Shown piece by piece: positions 24,717 through 32,260 of a stretch of 45,063 nt of DNA (the stretch's first letter is position 1; each line of letters begins with the position of its first letter). The position numbers were made by a program, and so were the translations under genes. The notes beneath the pieces are model-generated. The model had not been told where the DNA came from and searched no databases. It worked only from the letters and a program-made list of their open reading frames with translations. Source of the DNA: Actinomycetota bacterium (GTDB lineage Bacteria; Actinomycetota; Nitriliruptoria; Nitriliruptorales; Nitriliruptoraceae); contig JAHWJY010000011.1 in the NCBI GenBank assembly GCA_019348135.1, positions 1 to 45,063 on the forward strand. The letters are read 5' to 3'.

Positions 24717-25579
24717 CGGAGCCAGCCCCAGCGGCGGGCGAGGAGCGCCTGGATCGTGATCAGCACCCCCGTCACGACGAACAGGACGAGGGTCAGCATC
24801 GCGCCGTACCCGAACCCGAGGAACTCGAAGGCCTGGTCGAAGATGTAGACCGGCAGGAACAGCGTCGCCGCGTCGGGGCCGCCGTCGGTCAGCACGTACG
24901 CCGGGACGAAGTTCACCTGCAGCGACAGGATCGTGTCGCGGACGGCGAGCAGCACGAGCAGTGGGGCGAGCTGCGGCAGCGTCACGTGGCGCAGCTGCTG
25001 CCACGCCGACGCGCCGTCGACCGCGGCGGCCTCGTAGGTCTCGGCGGGGAGCGAGCGTCGGGCGGCCAGCGTGACGAGGAACGCCTCCCCGATCGGGAAC
25101 GCCATCATGATCACGATGGCCCAGCGAGCGCCCCAGGCCGTGCTGAGCCACACCGGCTGGGGCAGGCCGAACGCCCCGAGGACGCCGTTCACGGGCCCGT
25201 ACAGCGGGTTGAACACCCACAGGAACACCAGCGCCAACGCGACGTCGGGGATCACCGTCGGCAGGTAGACGAGGACACGGCCGAGGCGTGCGCCCCGGCG
25301 TGGGCGCGCGAGCGCGATGCCGGCGCCGACGGCGACGAGCAGCCGGATGGGGACGGCGAGGAGCGCGAACAGCACCGACGCCCGCAGTGCGGCTGCGGCG
25401 AGCGGATCCTCGAACGCCCGTCGGAGGTTGCCGAGGCCGGAGAAGCGCGGTGTCCCGAAGCCGGTGTGGTCGGTGAACGCGTAGCCGAAGGTGATGAGCG
25501 CGGGGACGACGAGCAGCAGCGCGATCCCGATCCCGAAGGGAGCCAGGAGGGGCAGCGCGGACGCGCCGCGGCCGCGCAT
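24713..25579 (-). CDS. Carbohydrate ABC transporter permease (MalF/UgpA type)
   Basis: This 288-residue integral membrane protein has six predicted helices. Typical MalF-family stretches are PSIGL-like PALITFGYAFTDHTGFG at the N-terminus, RVLVYLPTVIPDVALALVF, and the EAA loop YEAAAVDGASAWQQLRHVTL. The TDGGPDAATLFLPVYIFDQAF stretch is characteristic of sugar permeases. The ATG at 25579 overlaps the preceding SBP stop (TGATG). It is the last gene of a three-gene operon. Its stop codon overlaps that of pgi on the other strand. Confidence 0.92.
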   Translation of the reverse strand: MRGRGASALPLLAPFGIGIALLLVVPALITFGYAFTDHTGFGTPRFSGLGNLRRAFEDPLAAAALRASVLFALLAVPIRLLVAVGAGIALARPRRGARLGRVLVYLPTVIPDVALALVFLWVFNPLYGPVNGVLGAFGLPQPVWLSTAWGARWAIVIMMAFPIGEAFLVTLAARRSLPAETYEAAAVDGASAWQQLRHVTLPQLAPLLVLLAVRDTILSLQVNFVPAYVLTDGGPDAATLFLPVYIFDQAFEFLGFGYGAMLTLVLFVVTGVLITIQALLARRWGWLR

Positions 25580-26853
25580 CACGTCGAGCCCGTCCGCGCG
25601 AACGTGGCGCGCGTCTCGTCGAGGAGCCGTTCGATCCCCGCCTCGCGGTCGATGCGGCCGTAGAAGATCTCCGCGAGGATGTCGTCCGCCAGCTTCTCGA
25701 CCGCGTGCCAGGACGCCACGTTGGGGGTCGCGCGCGCGATCTCGGCGTTCGAGACGAACACCTCGGCGTTCGCCGGCGGCACGTCCTCGCGGAGGAACGC
25801 CGGCGAGGTGAGCACGTCGCGTCGGGACGGCACCGTGCGGCCGGACCCGGCGAGGATCTCCTGCCCGCGCGTCCCCATCGCGAACTCCACGAGCCGCCAG
25901 GCCCCGTCCTCGTTCCCGGTGCCGGCGGAGATGCAGTAGGCGTCGGAGTGCAGCATCGTGACCGGCGTGCCCCCCGGCGCGACCGGGAGTGGGGCGACGT
26001 CCCAGGTGAACCCGTCGATGGTGCGGAGGTCCGGCACCGACTTCCGCGAGTTGAGGTACATGCCGAGCCCGCCGCGGATGAAGCGGGACTCCGCGTCCTC
26101 CGACCGCTCCTCGACGTCCGGCGGGACGACCCCGTGCACGAGCGACAGGTCCAGGAACCAGTCGAGCGCCTCGCGGGCCGGTCCGGCATCGAGCTCGAGC
26201 TCGGTCGGCGCGTCCTGGTCGTCCACCACCTCGCCGCCGTTGGACCACACGAACGGGGCGATGCGGATGAGCGCCGGCTCGGTGCCGAGCCCGTAGACCC
26301 CGTCGCCGGTCAGCTCCTCCGCGGTGGAGAGGAGGTCGTCCCACGTCCATCCCTCGGTGGGCAGCGCCACGCCCCGCTCCTCGAACAGGTCGCGGTTGTA
26401 GTAGACGACGAGCGAGGACACGTTCTGCGGCTGGCAGACGAGCTCCCCGTCCACCCGGAACGCCTCGAGCGGAGGGGTCACGAAGTCCTCCGCGGACAGC
26501 TCGTCGGAGGCGTCGAGGTACGGCTGCACCGGCGCCAGTGCGTCCTGGTCGGCGAACTGGCGGAACTTGCGGAAGTTCACGAGGAAGACGTCCGGAGGGG
26601 TGCCGCCGGCGAAGCCCGTGGCGAGCTTGGCCAGCAGGTCGTCCTGGTTCCCGACCGGGGTGAGCTCCACCTCCACGCCCGGGTTCGCGTCCTCGAACTC
26701 CGCCAGCATCGCCTCGTAGCCGGCGACCTCCTCGGGGCCGCCGAAGAGCATCATCGAGAGCCGGGTGCCGCCGCCGTCGGAGCCCGACGGGCCGCCCGCG
26801 CACGCGGCCAGCAGCACCGCGGCGGCGGTGACGAGTGCCAGACGGTTCCTCAT
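25579..26853 (-). CDS. Carbohydrate ABC transporter substrate-binding lipoprotein
   Basis: This 424-residue SBP family 1 (sugar) protein starts at ATG 26853. The signal peptide ends in the lipobox LLAACAGG. The mature domain begins RLSMMLFGGPEEVAGYEAML and includes TPPDVFLVNFRKFRQFADQD, YYNRDLFEERGVALPTEGWT, and late RFIRGGLGMYLNS. This is the pattern for malto-oligosaccharide, glycerol-3-phosphate or disaccharide binders; the ligand is not predictable. It lies between the two permease genes, overlapping each by 1-4 nt, an unusual order for this family, where the SBP is generally first. Confidence 0.92.
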   Translation of the reverse strand: MRNRLALVTAAAVLLAACAGGPSGSDGGGTRLSMMLFGGPEEVAGYEAMLAEFEDANPGVEVELTPVGNQDDLLAKLATGFAGGTPPDVFLVNFRKFRQFADQDALAPVQPYLDASDELSAEDFVTPPLEAFRVDGELVCQPQNVSSLVVYYNRDLFEERGVALPTEGWTWDDLLSTAEELTGDGVYGLGTEPALIRIAPFVWSNGGEVVDDQDAPTELELDAGPAREALDWFLDLSLVHGVVPPDVEERSEDAESRFIRGGLGMYLNSRKSVPDLRTIDGFTWDVAPLPVAPGGTPVTMLHSDAYCISAGTGNEDGAWRLVEFAMGTRGQEILAGSGRTVPSRRDVLTSPAFLREDVPPANAEVFVSNAEIARATPNVASWHAVEKLADDILAEIFYGRIDREAGIERLLDETRATFARTGST

Positions 26854-27677
26854 CGCCGCCACCTCCCGGCGGTCGCGAGCAGCCCCTCGTCGCCGAGGAA
26901 CGCCCGCTGCCCGAGCAGGAACACGGCCACCGGCGGGAGCGTCGTGAGCACCGCGCCGGCCATCAGCAGCGGCCAGTCGGTCGGGTTGAGCTGCTGGAGC
27001 AGTCGCAGGCCGAGGGGAGCGGTGAACAGCGACTGACGGTTGAGGTACAGGAGCGGGTCGATGAAGTTCGACCAGTGGAACGTGAACGCGAGGACGACCA
27101 CGGCGAGCGTGGCGGCGCGGGCCTGGGGCAGGCCGATCGACCACCACAGCCGCAGCGGACCGGCGCCGTCGAGGGCCGCCGCCTCCAGCTGCTCGTCGGG
27201 CAGCTGCCAGAAGGCGAACGCGTAGACGAGCACCAGGAAGGGGCTGGTGGCCACGAGCGCGAGGCCGACCAGCGGCACGAAGGTGTCGACCGCGCCGGCG
27301 AGTCGGAACAGCTCGAACCGCGTCGCCCAGACCGCGGTGACCGGGACCAGCAGCGCGCCGACGGTGGCCGCGAGCGCCCACCTCGTGGCGCGTGGCGGGA
27401 GGAGCCGGATCCCGAACCCGGCGAGGGAGCCGACGAGGACGGTGAGCGGCACCGCGAGGGCGGCGACGACGAGCGAGTTCCGGCCGTACGTCGCGAGGGG
27501 CAGGACCTCGGCGATGGTGGCGTACGCGTCGAGGGTGGGCGAGCCGGGCAGGATCTCGACACCGCGGGGCGGCGGCAGGCCGCGTCCCCGCAGCGACCCG
27601 CTCACCATCAGCAGCAGCGGGGAGGCGTACAGCAACGCGACGGCGGCGAGGAGCAGGCGGGGCAGGGCGCGGCGCAT
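26850..27677 (-). CDS. Carbohydrate ABC transporter permease (MalG type)
   Basis: This 275-residue permease is first in the operon. The N-terminal helix (residues 5-25), a PTLDAYATIAEVLPLATYGRNS stretch and the EAA loop LEAAALDGAGPLRLWWSIGL are MalG-like, and LYLNRQSLFTAPLGLRLL marks the late periplasmic segment. The start is at 27677 and the stop overlaps the SBP start in ATGA. No ATP-binding gene is present in or next to the operon, so the pair probably uses a shared MsiK/UgpC-type ATPase encoded elsewhere, as is common in actinobacteria. Confidence 0.92.
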   Translation of the reverse strand: MRRALPRLLLAAVALLYASPLLLMVSGSLRGRGLPPPRGVEILPGSPTLDAYATIAEVLPLATYGRNSLVVAALAVPLTVLVGSLAGFGIRLLPPRATRWALAATVGALLVPVTAVWATRFELFRLAGAVDTFVPLVGLALVATSPFLVLVYAFAFWQLPDEQLEAAALDGAGPLRLWWSIGLPQARAATLAVVVLAFTFHWSNFIDPLLYLNRQSLFTAPLGLRLLQQLNPTDWPLLMAGAVLTTLPPVAVFLLGQRAFLGDEGLLATAGRWRR

Positions 27678-27714
27678 GGGCGGGAGCGTAGGCGCCGCCG
27701 GAGGCAGGGCCGCG

Positions 27715-29355
27715 TCAGCGCTCGACGGCGAGCCAGTCGGCGAGCTCGGTCCGGGAGGTGTCGGCGTCGAAGGTCGTGACCTCGGCGGCGACCGGCACCA
27801 CCTCGCGCAGGAAGCCCTCGTGCGCCCCGTCGGCGGGGTCCTCGCGGGTGTCCTTGGCGAACGCGACGACCAGGCGCGCCGGGCGGCCGTCGTCCTTCAG
27901 GCGCAGGACCCGCCCGAGGCGTTGGATCATCTGCCGCCGGGTGCGGAAGGCGGCCAGGACGATCGCGACGTCCGCGGCGGGGACGTCGACGCCCTCGTCG
28001 AGCACCCGCGGGGCGACGACGACGCGGAGGTTGCCGTTGCGGAACTGCGCGAGGCGGATCCGGCGCTGCTTCTCGGGCAGCTCGCTGGAGACGGTCTCGG
28101 CCGGGACGCCGGCACGGCAGAGCAGGCGTGCCGCCTGTTCCGCCTGGTCGACGGTGTCCGTGAAGACCAGCGTGCGGTCGGCGTGACGCGCGATCCCGGG
28201 CGCGAGCGCGGCGACGACGTCGAGCTTGCCCGCCGCGGTCGCCGCCACGTCACGACGGGTGCGGACCCGGAAGAGGTACTCGCGGCACGCGGCGACCCGT
28301 GGGTCGCGACGTCGGGACGGGTCGCCCTCGGCCGCGGCGACCGTGGCGGCGACGGCCGCGAACAGGCGGCGCGGGTCGCGGGAGAACCCGTAGGTGCCCA
28401 CGAGGTCCCGGTGCAGCTGTCTGACCCGCCGGTCGAGCTCGTCGTAGGTGGCCCGCTCGTGCTCCTCCAGCGCCGTGCCCGCGAACGCGATCCGGAACGG
28501 GGCGACGACCCCGTCGGGGACGGCCCGCTCGTAGCCGTAGGCGCACACGACCGCACCGAAGTACGGCCCGAGCACGTCCTCGATGCCGTCGTCGTTGCGC
28601 TCGTAGGTGGCCGTGAGGGCGAGCCGCATGCCGAAGTCGGGGCGCAGGGCGGCGCCCCAGGTGGGTGCGCCGTAGCGGTGGGCCTCGTCGGCGACGAGCA
28701 GCCCGGGGTGGCCGGCGGGGACGTCGAACGGGACGGCTGCGGCGCTGTGCGGGGTGGCGACGACGACGTGGTGGTCGTGGAGATCGTCGGCGTCGCCGCC
28801 CCCGAGGCGTCCGAGCCGCGCACCGGGCACGAGGCGGCGCAGCTCGGTCGTCCACTGGTCGACGAGGTCGAGCGTGGGGACCACGACCAGCACCCGGCCG
28901 TCGTGTGCGAGGGCCACCCGCACCGCGGCGACCGCGAGACGGGTCTTGCCCGTGCCCGTCACCGCCTCGACGACGCCGCGCATGCCCGCCGCCGCCCACG
29001 CGGCGAACGCCTCGACCTGCCAGTCGCGCAGGTCCAGGCCGGCGAGCGGGTCGCCCGCGTCCACCGCGCGGGGCAGCCCGCCGGTCGTCCGGCGGTGAGC
29101 GGGCGGCGGCGTCGGAGCGTCGCCGGCGAGCTCCCACACCGCCTTGGGACCGTCGCCCGACCGCGTGAAGCGGGCGTCGCCGGCGAGTGCGCGCTCGACC
29201 TGCGTCCGCGGGATCCGCGCCGTGCGCGGGTCGGCCTTCAGCGCCCGCATCAGGTCGCGCACGGACCGCCCGTCGGCGGGGGACAGGTGGTCGGCGAGGA
29301 GGTCGGCGATCGGTGGCACGGCGGCAACCGTACGACCGTCGTGCGACACCACCAC
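27715..29355 (-). CDS. Superfamily 2 DEAH-box helicase (XPB/RapA-like two-RecA-domain protein)
   Basis: This protein is about 546 residues. An N-terminal region of about 85 residues looks like a small winged-helix domain (SVRDLMRALKADPRTARIPR). Helicase motifs follow in order: Walker A EAVTGTGKTRLA, motif Ia VVPTLDLVDQW, DEAH in VADEAHRYG, motif III LTATYER, and in RecA2 VVVAPRVLDEGVDVP and motif VI QMIQRLGRVLR. It is ATP-driven and probably acts on duplex nucleic acid; the specific role is unknown. The frame is open upstream through the tRNA gene, so that extension is excluded. GTG at 29355 (GGAGGT 10 nt before) is the best start, with GTG 29352 and 29349 possible. Confidence 0.87.
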   Translation of the reverse strand: MVVSHDGRTVAAVPPIADLLADHLSPADGRSVRDLMRALKADPRTARIPRTQVERALAGDARFTRSGDGPKAVWELAGDAPTPPPAHRRTTGGLPRAVDAGDPLAGLDLRDWQVEAFAAWAAAGMRGVVEAVTGTGKTRLAVAAVRVALAHDGRVLVVVPTLDLVDQWTTELRRLVPGARLGRLGGGDADDLHDHHVVVATPHSAAAVPFDVPAGHPGLLVADEAHRYGAPTWGAALRPDFGMRLALTATYERNDDGIEDVLGPYFGAVVCAYGYERAVPDGVVAPFRIAFAGTALEEHERATYDELDRRVRQLHRDLVGTYGFSRDPRRLFAAVAATVAAAEGDPSRRRDPRVAACREYLFRVRTRRDVAATAAGKLDVVAALAPGIARHADRTLVFTDTVDQAEQAARLLCRAGVPAETVSSELPEKQRRIRLAQFRNGNLRVVVAPRVLDEGVDVPAADVAIVLAAFRTRRQMIQRLGRVLRLKDDGRPARLVVAFAKDTREDPADGAHEGFLREVVPVAAEVTTFDADTSRTELADWLAVER

Positions 29356-29370
29356 GGAGGCGTCACCTCC
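29356..29370 (-). promoter_or_regulatory. Small inverted repeat covering the helicase ribosome-binding site
   Basis: GGAGG-cgtca-CCTCC (with a further C-G pair outside) sits immediately upstream of the helicase GTG starts. In the mRNA one arm is the GGAGG ribosome-binding site and the other arm is complementary to it. A 5-6 bp GC stem could lower translation initiation. It could equally be a chance feature of GC-rich DNA. Confidence 0.3.
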
Positions 29371-29390
29371 GGTGTCGCCGGCGCGAGCCG

Positions 29391-29463
29391 TGGGCGGTGA
29401 CGGGCTCGAACCGCCGACCCCCTCGGTGTAAACGAGGTGCTCTCCCAGCTGAGCTAACCGCCC
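29391..29463 (-). tRNA. tRNA-Val (anticodon UAC)
   Basis: The 73-nt cloverleaf is complete on the minus strand. The acceptor arm pairs GGGCGGT with ACCGCCC plus discriminator A. The anticodon stem CCTCG/CGAGG encloses TTTACAC, giving anticodon TAC (reads GUA and related Val codons). The T arm is GGCGG-TTCGAGC-CCGTC. CCA is not encoded. It lies 36 nt upstream of the helicase start on the same strand. A reading frame through it gives the well-known artefact peptide QLGEHLVYTEGVGG. Confidence 0.97.
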
Positions 29464-29474
29464 TGGGACGAGCG

Positions 29475-29480
29475 AGGGTA
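29475..29480 (-). promoter_or_regulatory. Candidate -10 element for tRNA-Val
   Basis: On the minus strand TACCCT lies 11 nt before the mature tRNA 5' end, a plausible -10 distance allowing a short leader removed by RNase P. The -35 is not clear (GGGAAC at a reasonable distance). The same hexamer precedes rnpB at 7 nt from its first paired base. Confidence 0.4.
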
Positions 29481-29506
29481 CGTCCCGACCGCGCGTTCCC
29501 GCCGCC

Positions 29507-29588
29507 ACCGTGGGCAGCGACGCGACCGTGAGCAGCGGGTCCCCGGATGCGGGGATGTGCTGCTCACGGTCGTCGCACCGCCCACGGT
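29507..29588. repeat. 82-nt nested inverted repeat between tRNA-Val and nif3
   Basis: Arms 29507-29536 and 29559-29588 are inverted repeats of each other: 9 bp (ACCGTGGGC/GCCCACGGT), a 7-nt internal loop, then 14 bp (CGACCGTGAGCAGC/GCTGCTCACGGTCG). The tip is a second hairpin, TCCCCG-GATG-CGGGGA (29540-29555). The left arm also holds a direct repeat, CCGTGGGCAGC and CCGTGAGCAGC, 18 bp apart. It lies between divergent genes, so it is not a normal terminator. A REP/BIME-like or miniature mobile element, a cruciform protein site or a structured leader RNA for nif3 are possible. Confidence 0.85.
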
Positions 29589-29626
29589 TACGCTCGCTTC
29601 GCACGGCCGACGGCGGGAGGCGCGCG

Positions 29627-30745
29627 ATGACCGAGACGGTGGGGGACTGGCTGCGGCTCGTCCACGACCTCTACCCGCCGGCGCAGGCGGCGAGCTGGGA
29701 CGCGGTGGGGCTCCAGGTCGGCGACCCCGACTGGCCGGTCGAGCGCGTGCTCGTGAGCCTCGACGTCACCACGGCGGTCGTCGACGAGGCGGCGGCCGAG
29801 CCGCGGACGCTGCTGCTCGCGCACCACCCGCTGCTCTTCCGTCCGCTGGCGCGCCTCACCCCGGACACGGCCGCGGGGCGCGTGGCGCTGCGCGCCGCCG
29901 TCGCCGGCGTGGCGGTCGCCGCCGCCCACACCAACCTCGACGTCACCGGCGACGGCGCCGGCACCTCCGATCCCGTCGCGGAGCTGCTCGGGCTCACCGA
30001 CGTCCGTCCGCTCACGACCGAGCTCCGCGACGCGACGATGCTCAAGCTCGTCGTCTTCGTCCCGCCCGAGGCCGTGGACGCGGTGCTGGACGCCGTCAGC
30101 GCGGCCGGCGCCGGCGAGGCCGGCGACTACGAGCGCTGCTCGTTCCGGGTCCGCGGCACCGGCACGTTCCGCCCGGTCGGGAACGCCTCGCCGTACTCCG
30201 GGGAGCACGGCCGGGACAACGACGTCGACGAGTTCCGCGTCGAGGTCCAGGTGCCGCGGTCCCGCGCCGGCGCCGTCGTCCGCGCGCTCCTCGCCGCGCA
30301 CCCGTACGAGGAGGTCGCCTACGACCTCTTCCCGACCGTGACGGGGGCGGAGGTCGGCTTCGGCCGCATCGGTCGCCTGCCGGCCGCGACCCGCCTCGCC
30401 GACCTCGCCGCACGCATCCGGGACGACCTCCCGGCACCCCAGCTGCGGCTGGCCGGCGACCCCGACCGGGAGATCCGGACGGTCGCCGTCGTCGGCGGAT
30501 CCGGGGACTCGCTCGTCCCCGCGGCGATCGGCGCCGGCGCGGACGTGCTCGTCACGGGAGACCTCAAGCACCACGTCGTGCTGGACGCGCTGGAGCTCGG
30601 CCTCGCCCTCGTCGATGCGGGGCACCACGCCACCGAGTCGGCGGCGCTGCCGGCCTGGATCGAGCGCCTCTCGACGGCGGCCTCCGCACGGGGTCTCCGC
30701 GCTCGGCTGCTACGTTCGGCGACCCGGACAAGCCCGTGGTCGTAG
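29627..30745 (+). CDS. Nif3-like dinuclear-metal-centre protein with inserted domain
   Basis: This 372-residue member of the Nif3/YqfO family (GTP cyclohydrolase I type 2-like) has metal ligands in the N-terminal lobe LLLAHHPLLF and VAAAHTNLD and the C-terminal lobe VDAGHHATE. Between the lobes, about residues 130-240 form the inserted PII/CutA-like domain of long YqfO proteins (LKLVVFVPPEAVDAVLDAVS, AAHPYEEVAYDLFP). These proteins are hexameric toroids of uncertain function. ATG 29627 follows GGGAGG. The next gene is the zinc-ribbon protein usually paired with it in actinobacteria (Rv2230c-Rv2229c style). Confidence 0.92.
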   Translation: MTETVGDWLRLVHDLYPPAQAASWDAVGLQVGDPDWPVERVLVSLDVTTAVVDEAAAEPRTLLLAHHPLLFRPLARLTPDTAAGRVALRAAVAGVAVAAAHTNLDVTGDGAGTSDPVAELLGLTDVRPLTTELRDATMLKLVVFVPPEAVDAVLDAVSAAGAGEAGDYERCSFRVRGTGTFRPVGNASPYSGEHGRDNDVDEFRVEVQVPRSRAGAVVRALLAAHPYEEVAYDLFPTVTGAEVGFGRIGRLPAATRLADLAARIRDDLPAPQLRLAGDPDREIRTVAVVGGSGDSLVPAAIGAGADVLVTGDLKHHVVLDALELGLALVDAGHHATESAALPAWIERLSTAASARGLRARLLRSATRTSPWS

Positions 30746-30764
30746 CCGTGTGTGAGAGGTCGTC

Positions 30765-31496
30765 GTGAGTCAGGATCCCACCGTCGACGACCTCAGCGGG
30801 CTCCTGGAGCTCCAGCAGACCGACGTCCGGATCCGCCGGATCCGCCACCAGCTCGACGATCTGCCGGAGCAGCGCGAGCTCGACGAGGCCGAGGCCCGCG
30901 CCACCGAGCTGACCCGCTCGGCGGACGCCATCCGGGTCGACCTCGACCGCGTGAACGTCGAACAGCGCCGCCTGGAGGGCGAGATCGACGTCCTGCGGCA
31001 GCGCAAGGACGCCGAGCACACGCGCATGTACTCCGGCGACATCTCCTCGCCGAAGGAGCTGCAGTCGCTGCGCGCCGAGATCGACGCCACCGAGCGTCGC
31101 ATCTCGCAGCACGAGGACGAGCTGCTCGAGGTGATGGAGCGGCTGGAGGCGCTGGAGAGCGGCCAGACCACGATCACCGAGGAGTTCGACGAGCTCGCCG
31201 GCCGGATCGAACAGCTCACGACCGCACGGGACGAGGCCGCGCAGGGCCTGCTCGCGGAGCTCGCCGAGCTCCAGGTGGTCCGCGAGAAGCAGCGCAGCGG
31301 CCTGTCGGACGACCTCCTCGCCCGCTACGACGAGCGCATCGACCGCTACAACGGTCTCGCGGTCGCCGAGCTCGACGACGGCATGTGCACCGGCTGCCGC
31401 ATCGAGCTCCCCGTCTTCGAGGTCAACGAGCTCCTCGACGGACCCCCGCTCGGCACGTGCCCGCAGTGCGGGCGACTCCTCGTCGTCCCGGCGTAG
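30765..31496 (+). CDS. Coiled-coil C4 zinc-ribbon protein (Rv2229c-like)
   Basis: This 243-residue protein has a long antiparallel coiled-coil hairpin (about residues 10-180, with heptads such as LDEAEARATELTRSADAIRV) and a C-terminal zinc ribbon with C208-x2-C211 and C232-x2-C235 (MCTGCRIELP, GTCPQCGRL). This matches the C4-type zinc-ribbon family, structurally like H. pylori HP0958/FlgZ, where it binds RNA and partner proteins. In actinobacteria the function is unknown but linkage to Nif3 is conserved. Start is GTG 30765 with GAGAGG 6 nt upstream, 19 nt after nif3. Confidence 0.92.
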   Translation: MSQDPTVDDLSGLLELQQTDVRIRRIRHQLDDLPEQRELDEAEARATELTRSADAIRVDLDRVNVEQRRLEGEIDVLRQRKDAEHTRMYSGDISSPKELQSLRAEIDATERRISQHEDELLEVMERLEALESGQTTITEEFDELAGRIEQLTTARDEAAQGLLAELAELQVVREKQRSGLSDDLLARYDERIDRYNGLAVAELDDGMCTGCRIELPVFEVNELLDGPPLGTCPQCGRLLVVPA

Positions 31497-31498
31497 CC

Positions 31499-31765
31499 GT
31501 GGCCGGGGAGCGTGAGGTGTACACGCCGGACGGCCGCGCCTGGCGCATCGTCCGCGCCCCACGCGGCCAGGCGCTGTCCACCCGGTTGCTCCGGCGCGAG
31601 GGCTGGCGTGTGCGGGCGACGACGGCCGGTCCGCCCGAGGAACGCCGCGAGTGGCACGTCGCGAGCCGCGCGGACGCGAGCTCGCTCGTGGACGAGATCG
31701 CGCTGGCTCTCCGCACGGGTGCCGAGGGTCCGCCCGAGCCGGCCCCCACGGACACCCCCGCCTGA
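31499..31765 (+). CDS. Small hypothetical protein downstream of the zinc-ribbon gene
   Basis: This 88-residue reading frame starts at GTG 31499, 2 nt after the zinc-ribbon stop, and continues with coding-like third-position GC. The protein (EREVYTPDGRAWRIVRAPRG, EGWRVRATTAGPPEERREWH) is basic in its first half and ends with a Pro/Glu/Thr-rich tail. It has no signal peptide or membrane helix. I do not recognise the family. In mycobacteria an RNase H-like gene follows at this position, and this is not one. It ends 4 nt before the convergent universal stress gene. Confidence 0.65.
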   Translation: MAGEREVYTPDGRAWRIVRAPRGQALSTRLLRREGWRVRATTAGPPEERREWHVASRADASSLVDEIALALRTGAEGPPEPAPTDTPA

Positions 31766-31769
31766 GCGA

Positions 31770-32246
31770 TCAGTCCCCGTCGCCGTCGCGGTAGCGGACG
31801 ACCGTGACCGGGACGTCGGCGGAGCGGACGACCGCCTCGGCGACGGAGCCGATGAAGATCCGGGACAGCCCGCGGTGACCGTGGGTCCCGACGACGACGA
31901 GGTCGGCACCGCGCTGCGACGCCTCCTCGGCGATGGTCTCCCCGATCCGCCGCCCCCCCGCCTCGACCACCGCGCCGGCGGCCTCGACGTCGTCGGGTGC
32001 GGTCCGCACCAGGTCGGCGACCATCCGCTCGGCCCCGGCGCGTTGCGCCTCGATCAGCTCCGGGTTGATGGCCTCGACGTTGACGTACGGCTCCATGCCG
32101 TAGTTGACGAACGGGACCGTCACGTCGTCCAGGACGTGCAGCACGGAACACGTGGCGCCGAGCTGGGCGGCGAGGTCGTAGGCGTGTCGCACGACGGCAC
32201 CGCTCGCGCGGGAGCCGTCGACGGCGACGAGGATGTGTCGGTACAT
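31770..32246 (-). CDS. Universal stress protein (UspA family)
   Basis: This 158-residue protein is a single Usp domain. It opens with HILVAVDGSRASGAVVRHAY and carries the ATP-binding type motif VVVGTHGHRGLSRIFIGSVA (G-x2-G-x9-GS) near the C-terminus, so it is likely an ATP-binding Usp. It is the last gene of the trehalose-linked operon, 14 nt after the GH15 fusion gene, suggesting co-expression under osmotic or stationary stress. The start at 32246 has GGAGGT upstream. Confidence 0.93.
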   Translation of the reverse strand: MYRHILVAVDGSRASGAVVRHAYDLAAQLGATCSVLHVLDDVTVPFVNYGMEPYVNVEAINPELIEAQRAGAERMVADLVRTAPDDVEAAGAVVEAGGRRIGETIAEEASQRGADLVVVGTHGHRGLSRIFIGSVAEAVVRSADVPVTVVRYRDGDGD

Positions 32247-32260
32247 GGCGGACCTCCGGG

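Noticed and set aside
25579-27381. SBP gene starting at the 27381 upstream codon
   Set aside because: The added N-terminal part overlaps the MalG-type permease out of frame; the lipoprotein signal peptide starts at 26853.
29356-29604. Upstream extension of the helicase frame through the tRNA, giving a 629-residue product
   Set aside because: The extension translates tRNA-Val (the QLGEHLVYTEGVGG artefact) and part of the inverted repeat; the real start must be downstream.
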